41,224 nucleotides of DNA, from the NCBI GenBank assembly GCA_012729265.1, contig JAAYDL010000347.1, positions 1 through 41,224 of the forward strand, in the 5' to 3' direction. How positions within the stretch are numbered: the stretch's first letter is position 1; each line of letters opens with the position of its first letter. Under the pieces are notes generated by a model. That model did no database searches, was not told the origin of the DNA, and saw only the letters and a program-made list of their open reading frames with translations. Source of the DNA: Lentisphaerota bacterium. GTDB lineage: Bacteria > Verrucomicrobiota > Kiritimatiellia > Kiritimatiellales > Pontiellaceae. This document shows, in pieces, positions 6,544 through 16,113 of the stretch. The translations under genes and the position numbers were made by a program.

Positions 6544-8777
6544 TCGCTCAGCAATTCTTCAAGGAAGAGCTGCGGATAAACCGGCGTAAAGTTATAGTGC
6601 TCGGCCAGTGCACGAAATTCCGTTTTCTTCTCCGGATTGCTCCATCTGAATGTAGTGAGCAGCAGCGCCTTGTCCGGCGCATCAATGTCGAGTTTCTGTA
6701 TGGAATCGGGCGTTACAGACTGCGCCTTGCTGAGCAGATCGGCGATCTGTGTCAGCGATTCCTCGGAGAGAGCTTCAATGGCTTGTTTCATATTCTGTTC
6801 TGCCAATGCTGCGTTTTCTTTCCGCATGGCCGCGCAGTAAAGAAGAAGATGGTCCTTCCACGATGCGGAATCGAGAGCGGTTAATGCTTCATTCGCCGAT
6901 TCAATTTCCCCATTATATAGAAATTCTTCAAAGTCGACATGAGTGTCTTTTGCAGTACGCAGGTTCTGTAAATAGCCCTTAATATTGTGGCGGGTGGCAT
7001 AAAGCCGAAGCGCATTGAGCTGCGCAAACTGCGCGCTTCCTTCTTCGGCGTGTTTAGTAATGGCCTCAATCGCTTTCTGATGGAAACCTGCGCAGGTCAG
7101 ATAAAGCACTGTTTTTTGCAAAATTTCATCGGATGGCTTGGGGTTGGCCCGAAGAAATTCCTCTGCCAATTCTGCCAGTTTTTTATAGTTTCGCTGTCCA
7201 AGCAGAATGTTTTCATTTAAGTCGCTGAACTGTTTTTCGGACGGATCATGCAGCAGTGCTTTTTGAATATAGGGCTGCGCTTCCGCAAAGCTTCCGAAGA
7301 TGTAGAGATCGCGGGAAATGGCAAAATATCCCATGCCTTTCATTCCGTAATCCTGGTCCGAAGCATTGTATAATATACGGGCTTCTTCGCGGTTTTTTGC
7401 AACGCGGGCAGCCAAATAGAGACTTTCCGGTTCGGAAATATTTTGCTTAGCGCGGTTCGCATACTCGGGTACTAGGTCGATTTCTGGATGATGGATTTTC
7501 ATGTAATCCTGATAGTAGAGATGCCAATCCAGTAAAGATTGGACACGGTCGACTTGTTTTTTCAGAAATGCCAAAGTTTCCTGATCATTCATCGATTTGA
7601 CAGCCAACGGGATAAGCAGTTTGGCTTCCTCTGTAAAGGGATCCATTTCCAGCACGCTGCGGGCATACTTCTCTGCGGCCTCCGGCTGATTGATTTGTTG
7701 GAGCTGTTTTATTATCCCCTCATGATTTTGAGGCCGAAACAGAGCAATAGAATCGGTTTTTTCCAATGGAGATAACAGAGGTTTTTTAAATCCTTTCTTC
7801 GAAAACGGGACATTTTCAAGTACCCGTATTTGTCCGTCATGCGAATAAATGGTTTCGCCTGGCTGGCTATTTCCCTTCATTTTCTTCATTGCAATCAGGG
7901 CCATATTGTCGGGATTGATGACCAGTAATGATTTTTTAAGAATTTGCCTTATCAGCGGATCATTATTCGTAAATGAAAATGCCGGTTGATTTCCCATTTT
8001 AAGGGTATGCTCTCCGAGTCTGATTTTGATTTTTTCGACGCCGCTAGGGGACAATGTGTAGGGTTTATTGTCGATGGTAAATGTGTAGGACTGCAGGGTT
8101 CCGTTTACAAGCCAAGCGTTGGAATAGTCTAATGAGGACTTGCCCAGATATGCAACGCCAGCAATTAACAGAGCGAAAAACAGCATAAGGGGTAAGTATG
8201 CCAAGGTTGCAGATTTTGGCTTGAGCCGGTTTCTTATACTGTTGCCTACGGCAGCCTGTAGTGTTTCACAATATTGCAGGAATTCTTCCGCCTCCTCACC
8301 CGCTCCCAAGACAATCGCTTTTCGACAGTAGATCGCTGCTTCATCCTGATGGCCAAAGCGGCTGAGTCCCTGCGCAATAAGGAGCTGAATCTGCGGATTA
8401 GTTTCATAATCGAAAGGAAGTGATTTTTTCGCTTTATTGAACTCCGGCTCCATGTTGTAGATCATGAGCGTATGCAGTGCTTGAGCAAATCGGCTAACGT
8501 TTTCCTTATCGGAAATGTCTTTTCGCAAGCGTGCGAGGTCCCTCTTCCGTTCCTTTGCGAATTTTTTTGCAGAGGTTATCCCTCGCTTCCCACATCGAGA
8601 ACATTCATCGATGATTTGTATTTTCTCCCCCGGAAACAGAGGGATCCGTAGAAGTTTTATAAAATTTTGGGTGGTATAGGAATTAAGATAAGTCAGGCGT
8701 TTACAGAAATCGCACCGGCAAAAGTGCGAGGCCACCTTGGATCTCCCTATATATTCTGTTTCAAATAATCGTGACAT
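6540..8777 (-). CDS. Zinc-ribbon, single-span membrane protein with TPR repeats
   Basis: 745 aa, not a named family. Residues about 19-65 hold two CxxC knuckles (CRCDFC and CSRCG), a likely zinc ribbon. Residues about 105-175 form helical TPR-like repeats (IQLLIAQGLSRFGHQDEAA). One membrane span follows near 192-212 (LPLMLFFALLIAGVAYL), so the N-terminal part should be cytoplasmic and the rest periplasmic. A beta-rich segment with NKPYTLSPSGVEKIKI follows, then more than 350 residues of TPR-like helices (PEAAEKYARSVLEMDP, AEAQPYIQKALLHDP). It may be a scaffold or assembly factor. Convergent with gcvPB, sharing the TTAA stop. Start at 8777 fits the zinc ribbon but has no strong ribosome site. 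Confidence 0.75.
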   Translation of the reverse strand: MSRLFETEYIGRSKVASHFCRCDFCKRLTYLNSYTTQNFIKLLRIPLFPGEKIQIIDECSRCGKRGITSAKKFAKERKRDLARLRKDISDKENVSRFAQALHTLMIYNMEPEFNKAKKSLPFDYETNPQIQLLIAQGLSRFGHQDEAAIYCRKAIVLGAGEEAEEFLQYCETLQAAVGNSIRNRLKPKSATLAYLPLMLFFALLIAGVAYLGKSSLDYSNAWLVNGTLQSYTFTIDNKPYTLSPSGVEKIKIRLGEHTLKMGNQPAFSFTNNDPLIRQILKKSLLVINPDNMALIAMKKMKGNSQPGETIYSHDGQIRVLENVPFSKKGFKKPLLSPLEKTDSIALFRPQNHEGIIKQLQQINQPEAAEKYARSVLEMDPFTEEAKLLIPLAVKSMNDQETLAFLKKQVDRVQSLLDWHLYYQDYMKIHHPEIDLVPEYANRAKQNISEPESLYLAARVAKNREEARILYNASDQDYGMKGMGYFAISRDLYIFGSFAEAQPYIQKALLHDPSEKQFSDLNENILLGQRNYKKLAELAEEFLRANPKPSDEILQKTVLYLTCAGFHQKAIEAITKHAEEGSAQFAQLNALRLYATRHNIKGYLQNLRTAKDTHVDFEEFLYNGEIESANEALTALDSASWKDHLLLYCAAMRKENAALAEQNMKQAIEALSEESLTQIADLLSKAQSVTPDSIQKLDIDAPDKALLLTTFRWSNPEKKTEFRALAEHYNFTPVYPQLFLEELLSD

Positions 8778-8902
8778 GCAGGCTTATCTTTTTCGTTAAC
8801 TGTCTAGTCCAATAGCACAAGGATGAGTTGTACGCAAAACGAAGTGTTGGAAAAATACCGAAATGGGGCATTTTAATTTACAGTCTACCCACCCACGTAA
8901 TA

Positions 8903-9934
8903 TTACGAAATATCAGGTGGATAATGAAACAGTGGATGAAATTCGTCCGGCAAATTTCGGAAGTCCATATCTTCGATCTCCTTTGAGAAATTACGGGAAT
9001 TGAGGGTATTCCAATAGAGCACATTTTTCCCTTCGAGCGCGCCGGAATTGAGGTCATGGAGCAGAGCGGCTGCCGTTTTCCCCGTGTACGTGTTTTCCAG
9101 TTCGACGTGCTCGAATTGTTTAAACTGTTCAACAGCTCTTTTCCCTTCTGTGGTGGGAATGCCGTAATCGGAGCCGAGAAACTCGTTGCGGATGTGGATC
9201 TCCGATTCGTCGATTTTCGGTGCTACATCAAGTTTTGTGCAGAGCTCGCTGCATAGTTTGAGGATGTGGCTTTTGTTGCGGAAGGAGGGATCGACCACCC
9301 GTACAGCTTCGATGCGCGTTTTCAGTCCGGCCAGTTTTAGTCCAACTAAAAGGCCGGCCAGGGTTCCGCCTGTCCCCATAGGCAGATAAATGATATCGGG
9401 TCGGGCCTGCTCTTTCAGTTCGAACGCGGCGTTCACAAATCCGAGTGCGCCGACGGCGTTACTGCCTCCGGCGGGAATGATGTAAGGGTCAACGCCGTCG
9501 CGATTCCTACATTCCTCAACACGATGTTGAGTCACTTTCGGAAAGTCAACAAAACTGCCGCAAAGGTGGAGTTGAGCACCAACGGCACGGCCCAGCAGAA
9601 TGTTTTTACGCACATGCGCGCTGGTTTCCTGCGGAGCCAGAATGGAGATGGCGCGCAGACCGACTTCTCTACAATAAACAGCCGTTGCCAGGGCATGGTT
9701 TGAGCCTGCCGCACCGTAGGTGATGACCGATTTCCGTCCTGCGGCCAGCGCTTCGCCCAGCAGAAATTCAAGTTTACGTATTTTATTCCCTCCGTAAACC
9801 CGGCCGCTTAGGTCATCCCGCTTCATCAAGAGCTCGTTGCAGCGATCTGCGCCCTCCAAATGACGCAGGGGCGTGATGGGGGTTGGCAATTCGGCGAACC
9901 GCGTTCTTGGAAAATGGTCGAATATGTGATTCAT
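8903..9934 (-). CDS. ACC deaminase / D-cysteine desulfhydrase family PLP enzyme
   Basis: 343 aa, close to the ~330-340 of the family (fold-type II PLP enzymes). GRVYGGNKIRKLEF gives Lys51 as the PLP lysine, and ITYGAAGSNHALATA follows as the substrate/PLP loop. A glycine-rich phosphate-binding loop (LPMGTGGTLAG) is in the middle, and FLGSDYGIPT, the family substrate loop, later. The family includes D-cysteine desulfhydrase (to pyruvate, H2S, ammonia) and 1-aminocyclopropane-1-carboxylate deaminase; sequence reading alone does not separate these. Start at 9934 follows family homology; longer upstream frame is not family-like. Divergent from the transglutaminase-like gene, 58 bp apart. The stop lies in a perfect 12-bp palindrome (8896-8907). 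Confidence 0.8.
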   Translation of the reverse strand: MNHIFDHFPRTRFAELPTPITPLRHLEGADRCNELLMKRDDLSGRVYGGNKIRKLEFLLGEALAAGRKSVITYGAAGSNHALATAVYCREVGLRAISILAPQETSAHVRKNILLGRAVGAQLHLCGSFVDFPKVTQHRVEECRNRDGVDPYIIPAGGSNAVGALGFVNAAFELKEQARPDIIYLPMGTGGTLAGLLVGLKLAGLKTRIEAVRVVDPSFRNKSHILKLCSELCTKLDVAPKIDESEIHIRNEFLGSDYGIPTTEGKRAVEQFKQFEHVELENTYTGKTAAALLHDLNSGALEGKNVLYWNTLNSRNFSKEIEDMDFRNLPDEFHPLFHYPPDIS

Positions 9935-9992
9935 AATGAGACCAATAACACAGTATTCGGTTCGTTTCCACCCCTTTATGGGAGATCGGTTC

Positions 9993-11717
9993 ATGATGAA
10001 AGGAGTATCAGCCATTCTGTTTGCAGTTGCATTTTCTGCAACGTTGACTTCGTTTGCGCTGCCGTCGAGTGAGAAAGTTCGGGCAGCGACAGAAGAATAT
10101 ATCCGGGATAATCATCAGGAAGAGGGAATAAAAACCTTCACGAATGCGCTGGTGAATGAATTGAAATCGAGTGTGAGAATCGCTGAGAATCGTCTCGCGG
10201 TTTATGGCGAATTAGCCGATTGCGTGCGCCTGATGCAGCTCTCCAGGGCAGTCCCAATTCCGGAGAATGTGCTGAAGTGGATTTCAGCCTCCAGCGAACG
10301 ACTTCACCTTTTGGTGGATACACTCTCCTCGAAGGACAAACTGCCGGAATGTATGGCGATTCTCGATCAGCTGGCTGCCCATGACCCGGAGGGAAGAGAT
10401 AAATATTTTAAGCTGATTCTGGCGATGTCGGTGGTGTGGGACGAGCCTCGCCGCCCGCGTCTGCATGGGCAGATGGGGAGAAAAGTTCTTCCGTATGAGC
10501 CCGAGCTGGAAAAGCGCTACGACTATTACAAGAACCTTTATGAGAGCAAAAAGGCCAAGATTGCTTACGGCGATCTCGGGGTTGGCGATCTGGTTTTTGT
10601 GGTGGACACACCGGTTCCAATAGAGGAGTTGGAGTGGGCACGGGATAATGAGAGCGGATCGGCAGACTCATGGGGCAAGAAGTATGCGATGATCAAATAT
10701 GATAACAATCGGCTGCAGAAGGAGAAGTATGACTGGCCCAACGGAGAATATCGGCTTTCCTCCATCAAAGAACACGGCGGCATTTGTGTGGATCAGGCGT
10801 ACTACTGCGTCATTACTGCACGCGCATACGGAATCCCCGCGATCTTTTTTGATGCTATAGGCAGCAGTGGGGGGCATGCCTGGTTTTCCTACATGCGGTC
10901 ACCGAGGGAATGGGAGCTGGATATTGGACGGTACGAAAATCAGAACTTTACCACGGGCAACGCGTTTTATCCCCAGACCGGCGATTTGATGACGGATCAT
11001 GATATTGAGTTTGCCATCGACAGCGCACGGCGAACGTCCGCCGCGATTAAGGCAGAATGGTATATCACCATCGCCAAGGTTGTTCGCAGACCGTCGCCGA
11101 GTATTGCGCGGCGTTGTGCGCAAGAAGCCCGGAAGGCCTTTTCAAAAAATCTGGATGCATGGAATCTGGAACTTGGCCTGCTGATTGAAGATCACGATTA
11201 CTCGGGCATGCTCTCCCTGTTTAAGGAGTTTAAGGATGTTTTTCGGAAGTATCCCGATGTGCTGGCCGAGGCCGCCTCAAAAATCAATACGGCGCTTGTT
11301 GAGTCCGGACGGGATAAGGAGGCCGATGAATTGTTTAAAATGCTTTCCGGGGTGATCGGCAGCGATCGTGATGATATCCAGCGTGAGATGGAGATGATGC
11401 GCATTACTCAGATTATGGAGTCGGGTGACGCCAAAACCGCTCTGCGGGAGTTTGAGCAGTTGCTGGAGGATCAGATGGAGGCGGGGAGCAAGGTGCTTCC
11501 GTTATTAAACAGCTATTATGAGTTCATGGTTTCTTCCGACCAGATCAACGAGGGAGTCGATTTTCTTGGGGACTATGTAGATGACATGGTCGAAAAATCC
11601 GATATGCTGCCGGTGTATGAGCGGCAGTTCTTTCTGATCCTGCGCGATGCTTATCAGGAAACTGGCGATCAGAAGGCACTCGATAAAGTCGAGACGCGGT
11701 TGCAGGAATACGATTGA
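9993..11717 (+). CDS. Secreted transglutaminase-like superfamily protein
   Basis: 574 aa. The first of two adjacent ATGs has GGGAG eight bases upstream. Residues 1-22 are a Sec signal (VSAILFAVAFSATLTSFA). A papain-like transglutaminase core lies at about 255-320: GGICVDQA gives Cys265, GGHAWFSY gives His295 and WELDIG gives Asp310, the expected Cys-His-Asp order. The family has proteases, peptide cross-linkers and inactive binders; nothing shows which applies. About 100 residues before and 230 after the core are helical and TPR-like (EARKAFSKNLDAWNLELGLL). Exported, so it acts in the periplasm or outside. An 8-bp stem-loop (11711-11734) spans its stop codon. Confidence 0.75.
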   Translation: MMKGVSAILFAVAFSATLTSFALPSSEKVRAATEEYIRDNHQEEGIKTFTNALVNELKSSVRIAENRLAVYGELADCVRLMQLSRAVPIPENVLKWISASSERLHLLVDTLSSKDKLPECMAILDQLAAHDPEGRDKYFKLILAMSVVWDEPRRPRLHGQMGRKVLPYEPELEKRYDYYKNLYESKKAKIAYGDLGVGDLVFVVDTPVPIEELEWARDNESGSADSWGKKYAMIKYDNNRLQKEKYDWPNGEYRLSSIKEHGGICVDQAYYCVITARAYGIPAIFFDAIGSSGGHAWFSYMRSPREWELDIGRYENQNFTTGNAFYPQTGDLMTDHDIEFAIDSARRTSAAIKAEWYITIAKVVRRPSPSIARRCAQEARKAFSKNLDAWNLELGLLIEDHDYSGMLSLFKEFKDVFRKYPDVLAEAASKINTALVESGRDKEADELFKMLSGVIGSDRDDIQREMEMMRITQIMESGDAKTALREFEQLLEDQMEAGSKVLPLLNSYYEFMVSSDQINEGVDFLGDYVDDMVEKSDMLPVYERQFFLILRDAYQETGDQKALDKVETRLQEYD

Positions 11718-11734
11718 TCGTCGTAAATCAATCG
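11711..11734 (+). terminator. Stem-loop at the transglutaminase-like gene end
   Basis: CGATTGAT, eight-base loop, ATCAATCG: a perfect 8-bp stem that includes the TGA stop. Only a weak pyrimidine tract (CCTTTCT) follows, so termination is uncertain. Confidence 0.35.
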
Positions 11735-11820
11735 CCTTTCTATGGTTAAAATAAGGAGCTGTTTATCGGTGCTTTTTGGGTCGGCTCTGTTTTTTTGTTT
11801 TTTCCCTTTTAATCCGTTGG

Positions 11821-11868
11821 TTTCAATATATGGTGGATCAGTTTTCGGAGGGGTACTACATATTGTGT
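11821..11868 (+). promoter_or_regulatory. Tandem NrdR boxes upstream of the class II RNR
   Basis: Two 16-bp sites, 11821-11836 (core CAATATATGGTG) and 11853-11868 (core CTACATATTGTGT), match the published NrdR consensus acaCwAtATaTwGtgt at most positions including the conserved C, AT and G. They start 32 bp apart, about three helical turns, which is the usual NrdR spacing. NrdR is the ATP/dATP-sensing repressor of ribonucleotide reductase genes. The sites lie 77-124 bp before the RNR start. Confidence 0.7.
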
Positions 11869-11944
11869 TTGTAAATAATGTAGGCACTTTTCCACTGGTT
11901 GCAGCAGAAGTGCGTTGAATGCACGAATCAGAGGGGTTTGCGCG

Positions 11945-14203
11945 ATGAAGATTAAGGTTAAAAAACGGGATGCGGTATCCGTTGAATACGACGCATCAAA
12001 AATTAAGAATGCCATCGAAAAAGCGGTGAAGAGCGCGACCAAGTGCGCGGAGCAACTTCCGCCGCACCTCCGGACGATTGTGAGCGATATTACCGCCAAG
12101 CTCGACAATATTATTGCGGGCTATGAGCACCAAGGTCTTGAAGAGGTGGAGGTGGAGCAGATTCAGGACCTCGTCGAACAGCAGTTGATGGGCGCCGGGC
12201 TCTACGATGTGGCCCGCGCCTATATTCTTTATCGCGAAGAACACAAGAAGGCGCGTAATCAGCGGTTGCGCCCCGATGCATCGGCGATTCAGGATTATAT
12301 GCTCGTCAGCCGCTACGCGCGTTATCTACCGGAAGTAAACCGTCGCGAAACCTTTGCAGAGGCGGTGGGGCGAGTGCGCGATATGCACCTGCGTAATTTC
12401 CCGACCGCTGAAGAGGAGATTCATTGGGCTTTTGATCGGGTGCTTGAAAAACGCTGCCTGCCATCGATGCGCTCCCTGCAGTTTGGCGGCGCGGCCATCG
12501 AAAAACAGCACGCCCGCATGTATAATTGCACCTTCGGAATTTGCGACCGTCTGGAATTTTTCCGGGAGGGTTTGTTTCTCATGCTCTGCGGAACCGGCGT
12601 TGGCTTCAGTGTGGAGTTTGAGCATGTCGAAAAACTGCCGCCGCTGGCCTGTTCGATCGACGAAGGTCAGGTAACGCATTTTACGATTCCTGACTCCATC
12701 GAGGGCTGGGCGGATGCCATGCACGAGCTGATGAAGAGCTATGTTGAGGGCTATCTGGTCGAGTTTAACTATTCCAGCATTCGTCCACGTGGTAGCTTGT
12801 TATCAACGTCCGGCGGGCGCGCTCCAGGACACGTTCCGCTGCGCCGTGCGTTGGAGCGCTGCCGGAACATTCTCGACGGTGTGCTCGGGCGCAAACTCAA
12901 GCCGATTGAATGTTACGACCTGATGATGCATGCGGCCGATGCGGTAATCGCCGGCGGCGTCCGCCGCAGCGCAACGATCTGCCTCTTTTCTCCGGACGAC
13001 GGCGAAATGATGAATGCCAAGCGCGGCAACTGGTTTGCGGAAAATCCGCAGCGCGGACGATCAAACAACTCGGTTAAACTCATCCGGAACGAAACCTCGA
13101 AAGCGCAGTTTCTGCGCATCTTCCAGAAACAGAAGGAATGGGGGGAACCCGGTTTTTATTTCTCCAACGATTTGTCGCATGGTTGCAACCCCTGCTGTGA
13201 AATCGGGTTAAATCCGCATCTGGAGGTAAAAGATGACGCAGGGAATGTGACGATTGAATCGGGTTGGCAGTTCTGTAACCTGACTGAGATCAACGGTGCG
13301 AAGCTGCATACCGAAGAGGATTTCAGAACGGCGGTGCGGGCGGCCACGATCATCGGCACGCTGCAGGCGGGCTACACCACCTTCCCATACCTTGGCGAAA
13401 CGACCGAAAAGCTCTGCCGCCGCGAAGCGCTGCTCGGCGTTTCCATTACGGGAATGATGGATTCGCCGGCGATTGCCCTCGATCCCGTGCTCCAACGAAA
13501 AATGGCCCACTATGCCATCGAGGTAAACCGCGAGGTTTCCGTGAAGATCGGCACTGAACCCGCCGCCCGACTGACCTGCGTGAAGCCTGCGGGTTCGACG
13601 TCGCTCCTGCTGGGGACGGCATCCGGTATTCATCCGCGCCATGCCCGCCGCTATTTTCGCCGGGTGCAGGCCAATAAAACCGACCCGGTGTATAAATTCT
13701 TCAACAGCCGGAATCCGCACATGTGCGAGGAATCGGTCTGGAGCGCAAACAAGACCGACGATGTGATCACGTTCTGTGTTGAGGCGCCGGAAGAAGCGAT
13801 TCTGCGCAACGAAATGTCGGCGATGGATCTGCTGAAGCATGTGCACTCAACGCAGCAAAACTGGGTCATCCCCGGAACGGGGCGACCGGAATCCAATCCG
13901 GGGCTCTACCACAATGTCTCCAATACGCTCACGGTGCGTGAGGATGAGTGGGATGACGTAGCCGAGTATATTTGGGAAAACCGTGCCGACTTTACCGGAA
14001 TCAGCATGCTGGCGGCATCGGGCGACAAAGTCTACGCGCAAGCTCCTCACGAAGAGGTGGTTTCGGCGCAGGATGAAACCCTTTGGAACGAGCTGATCTC
14101 AAAGTTTAAATTGGTTGATTACACCCAGATGCATGAGCGCGAAGATACCACTAAACTACAGGGCGAAATTGCCTGTGCCGGCGGTGCGTGTGAGTTGGTC
14201 TAA
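11945..14203 (+). CDS. nrdJ: Adenosylcobalamin-dependent ribonucleotide reductase (class II)
   Basis: 752 aa. Residues 1-90 are an ATP-cone (KIKVKKRDAVSVEYDASKIKNAI), the allosteric activity domain. The core has RMYNCTFG with the first redox Cys, NPCCEIG with Cys417 and Glu419 in the C-x-E arrangement of the radical site, and QFCNLTEI with the second redox Cys. The extreme C-terminus has Cys744-x4-Cys749, the pair that re-reduces the active site. Length and motifs are closest to monomeric RTPR-type class II enzymes; NDP versus NTP use is not decidable here. No B12 riboswitch seen; tandem NrdR boxes lie upstream. Start ATG at 11945, GAGGGG upstream. No NrdB or NrdG is present, as expected for class II. 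Confidence 0.9.
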   Translation: MKIKVKKRDAVSVEYDASKIKNAIEKAVKSATKCAEQLPPHLRTIVSDITAKLDNIIAGYEHQGLEEVEVEQIQDLVEQQLMGAGLYDVARAYILYREEHKKARNQRLRPDASAIQDYMLVSRYARYLPEVNRRETFAEAVGRVRDMHLRNFPTAEEEIHWAFDRVLEKRCLPSMRSLQFGGAAIEKQHARMYNCTFGICDRLEFFREGLFLMLCGTGVGFSVEFEHVEKLPPLACSIDEGQVTHFTIPDSIEGWADAMHELMKSYVEGYLVEFNYSSIRPRGSLLSTSGGRAPGHVPLRRALERCRNILDGVLGRKLKPIECYDLMMHAADAVIAGGVRRSATICLFSPDDGEMMNAKRGNWFAENPQRGRSNNSVKLIRNETSKAQFLRIFQKQKEWGEPGFYFSNDLSHGCNPCCEIGLNPHLEVKDDAGNVTIESGWQFCNLTEINGAKLHTEEDFRTAVRAATIIGTLQAGYTTFPYLGETTEKLCRREALLGVSITGMMDSPAIALDPVLQRKMAHYAIEVNREVSVKIGTEPAARLTCVKPAGSTSLLLGTASGIHPRHARRYFRRVQANKTDPVYKFFNSRNPHMCEESVWSANKTDDVITFCVEAPEEAILRNEMSAMDLLKHVHSTQQNWVIPGTGRPESNPGLYHNVSNTLTVREDEWDDVAEYIWENRADFTGISMLAASGDKVYAQAPHEEVVSAQDETLWNELISKFKLVDYTQMHEREDTTKLQGEIACAGGACELV

Positions 14204-14310
14204 TCACAATGATTTTTCCGTCATCGTCGTGGGGTAAGCATCCCTGCCTGCCTGCCTACCACCCAACGCTCCGCCTCCGTTCCACTAAACCTAAAAAGAG
14301 CAGTTGATTT

Positions 14311-15384
14311 TCATAACATAAGGATTTGGGAGCCGTCGTAGACGGGCGCGAGAACTCTTCCTTTAAGCCATTTGATGAAAGCGGCGGATAAAATATACCG
14401 CCAACGGTCTTGAGCACTCAACTGCTCCGCAGTTTGATAGAGCCGGTTTGGAAAGCTCGATATTCGGCTTAGTGTGCGCTGAATCTGCTCGGATGCAGCA
14501 TGCGTTGGAGTCAGACGTAGGGTTCGGGTTCTTCCGCTGGTTATCAATCGCCCGACGGCTTGCAATAGCAGAGGGCGCGAGGTGACGGCTTCCATGTGCT
14601 GATCGGGGTTGGCAAGGCGAGTGAAGATATTCCACCAGTTGTATATGATGGCAACGATACGGGCGATAATGCGGCAGCGTTTGAGGTCTTGGGTCACGTA
14701 GCCACCCCAGCCCCACTGATTTTTAATTTCATCGAAGACGTTTTCGCAGTCGGCTCGATCACGGTAGAGCTTCCCGATGGCGCTGATCGGCAAGGCGGAG
14801 TTGGTGACCAGTATACAATATTCGTAGTCCGGCCCTTTTTTGAGTGCTTCGACAAAGGCGAACTCTCCTGTTTTTTCCGGGAGTGATGCGGGTGAGGAAA
14901 CGACTTGCTCTTTGGGGTGGCGGAGCAAGACGCAGCGGCGCTCCTGACTCCAGCCGGAGAGCTGAAGTTTGGATTCGGTCCCTTGCCAAGCGCCCGCCGA
15001 ATCGAATCCTCCGAAACCACCTTGCTCATTCCCAGCAGCTCCATTCCGACGCGTTCTCCACGCAAGCCTGTGATATGAGCGTAACGCGACTGACCGTTGA
15101 GAACCGAAAGCAAAAGCGTACCCCAGATATCGCGTATCTTCGGGGCATTATTGCTGCGATATTTGATTGGGCAGTCATTACACAAACCCTTGAAGAGTTC
15201 CGCAGATTCCAAATATTGGGCAAAAAAATACCAACGACCCCGTCGACGTAACCTTCGCCTCAGCATCCCATTGCACATCAATACGACCCTTCCCTCGTCC
15301 CAGTAGGAGGCGCAAATCTTCTCCGGCTTGCTTCTGCACACCATCAACAGTAGTGTGCGCATCTAACGTAACGACCTCGCTCAT
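14311..15384 (-). pseudogene. Decayed DDE transposase (IS4/IS1380-like)
   Basis: Several frames on the minus strand are needed to read one transposase. The N-terminal part begins MSEVVTLDAHTT at 15384, moves frame to AQYLESAELFKGLCNDCP and continues to SEDSIRRALGKGP; the C-terminal part contains YRDRADCENVFDEIKNQWG, the glutamate-containing region of the DDE catalytic set, and a typical family tail. The middle, which should supply the first two catalytic aspartates, is missing. So there are frameshifts and an internal deletion; the copy cannot transpose by itself. I could not find convincing terminal inverted repeats or a target-site duplication. Confidence 0.75.
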
Positions 15385-15512
15385 GATAAACTCCTCTGTT
15401 TTTGTCGACATGGAGTTTAGCGCAGGTCGTTACGTTTTTCACCCATTGGGTGCAGTTCGATTTTTCACTTTCCCCCTGTAAACAGAGCTTATATGCCCAA
15501 AAGCATCGCTCA

Positions 15513-15854
15513 ACTGCCGTTTATAGGGTGAACGATGGAACAAGCTGGGCGAGCGCCAAGGCGACGATCCAGGCGGGAGTGGATGTGCAAGATCTCCCAG
15601 GTGGATGGGTTCTTGTTGGAAGCGGAACCTATTCCTTGTCGGCAACGATAACGGTCTCAAAACCGGTTCGCATCATAAGCGTACATGGACCGGAATCGAC
15701 CATTGTGGATGCGGAGAACGGGGATTATCGCCTTGCTTCCACGTCACCATGTATCGATGCGGGGTCCAACGATTCTGTCGTTGGTTCACTGGATATGGAC
15801 GGGAAGCCGCGTATTGCAGGTGGCGTCGTCGACATGGGGGCGTTTGAATTCTAG
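15513..15854 (+). pseudogene. Fragment of a secreted parallel beta-helix protein
   Basis: Readable plus-strand frame with VYRVNDGTSWASAKATIQAG, the beginning of choice-of-anchor/beta-helix exported proteins, then directly RLASTSPCIDAGSND and DMDGKPRIAGGVVDMGAFEF, the usual end of the same type. The hundreds of residues normally in between are absent, and no signal peptide or start precedes it. Internally deleted, 5'-truncated remnant next to the transposase remnant. From 15855 to 16113 I see nothing else of note. Confidence 0.6.
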
Positions 15855-16113
15855 GACGACGAGGAGGATTAACAATGGGCTGTTGGTTTTTTCCACCCGT
15901 TTTGTTGTCCGCCTTAGATCGTTAAAAGACGCAGCCAATAGATGATCGTTTGATGATGGATCAGGGGAGTAAGGGGCTTTTCGACTGCTGTTTTATCTGG
16001 TTGCAGGAGTTGCTTTTTGAACGGAAATAGCTATTTTCGCGCCTCGCTTCCGCTGTGCGGAGGCAAAAAACCAACTTTTAAGAATTTGGAGTTCGGCTCC
16101 AGCGGAGGCTTTA

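Noticed and set aside
8896-8907. CGTAATATTACG perfect palindrome at the PLP enzyme stop
   Set aside because: Only 12 bp and AT-rich; without partner sites it can be chance, though it shares the CGTAAT word.
11718-11944. B12 riboswitch before the class II RNR
   Set aside because: No B12-box-like sequence seen; the NrdR boxes explain the region better.
14204-14310. Terminal inverted repeat of the transposase remnant
   Set aside because: TGCC repeats and partial matches to the other side exist, but no convincing pair of ends or target duplication.
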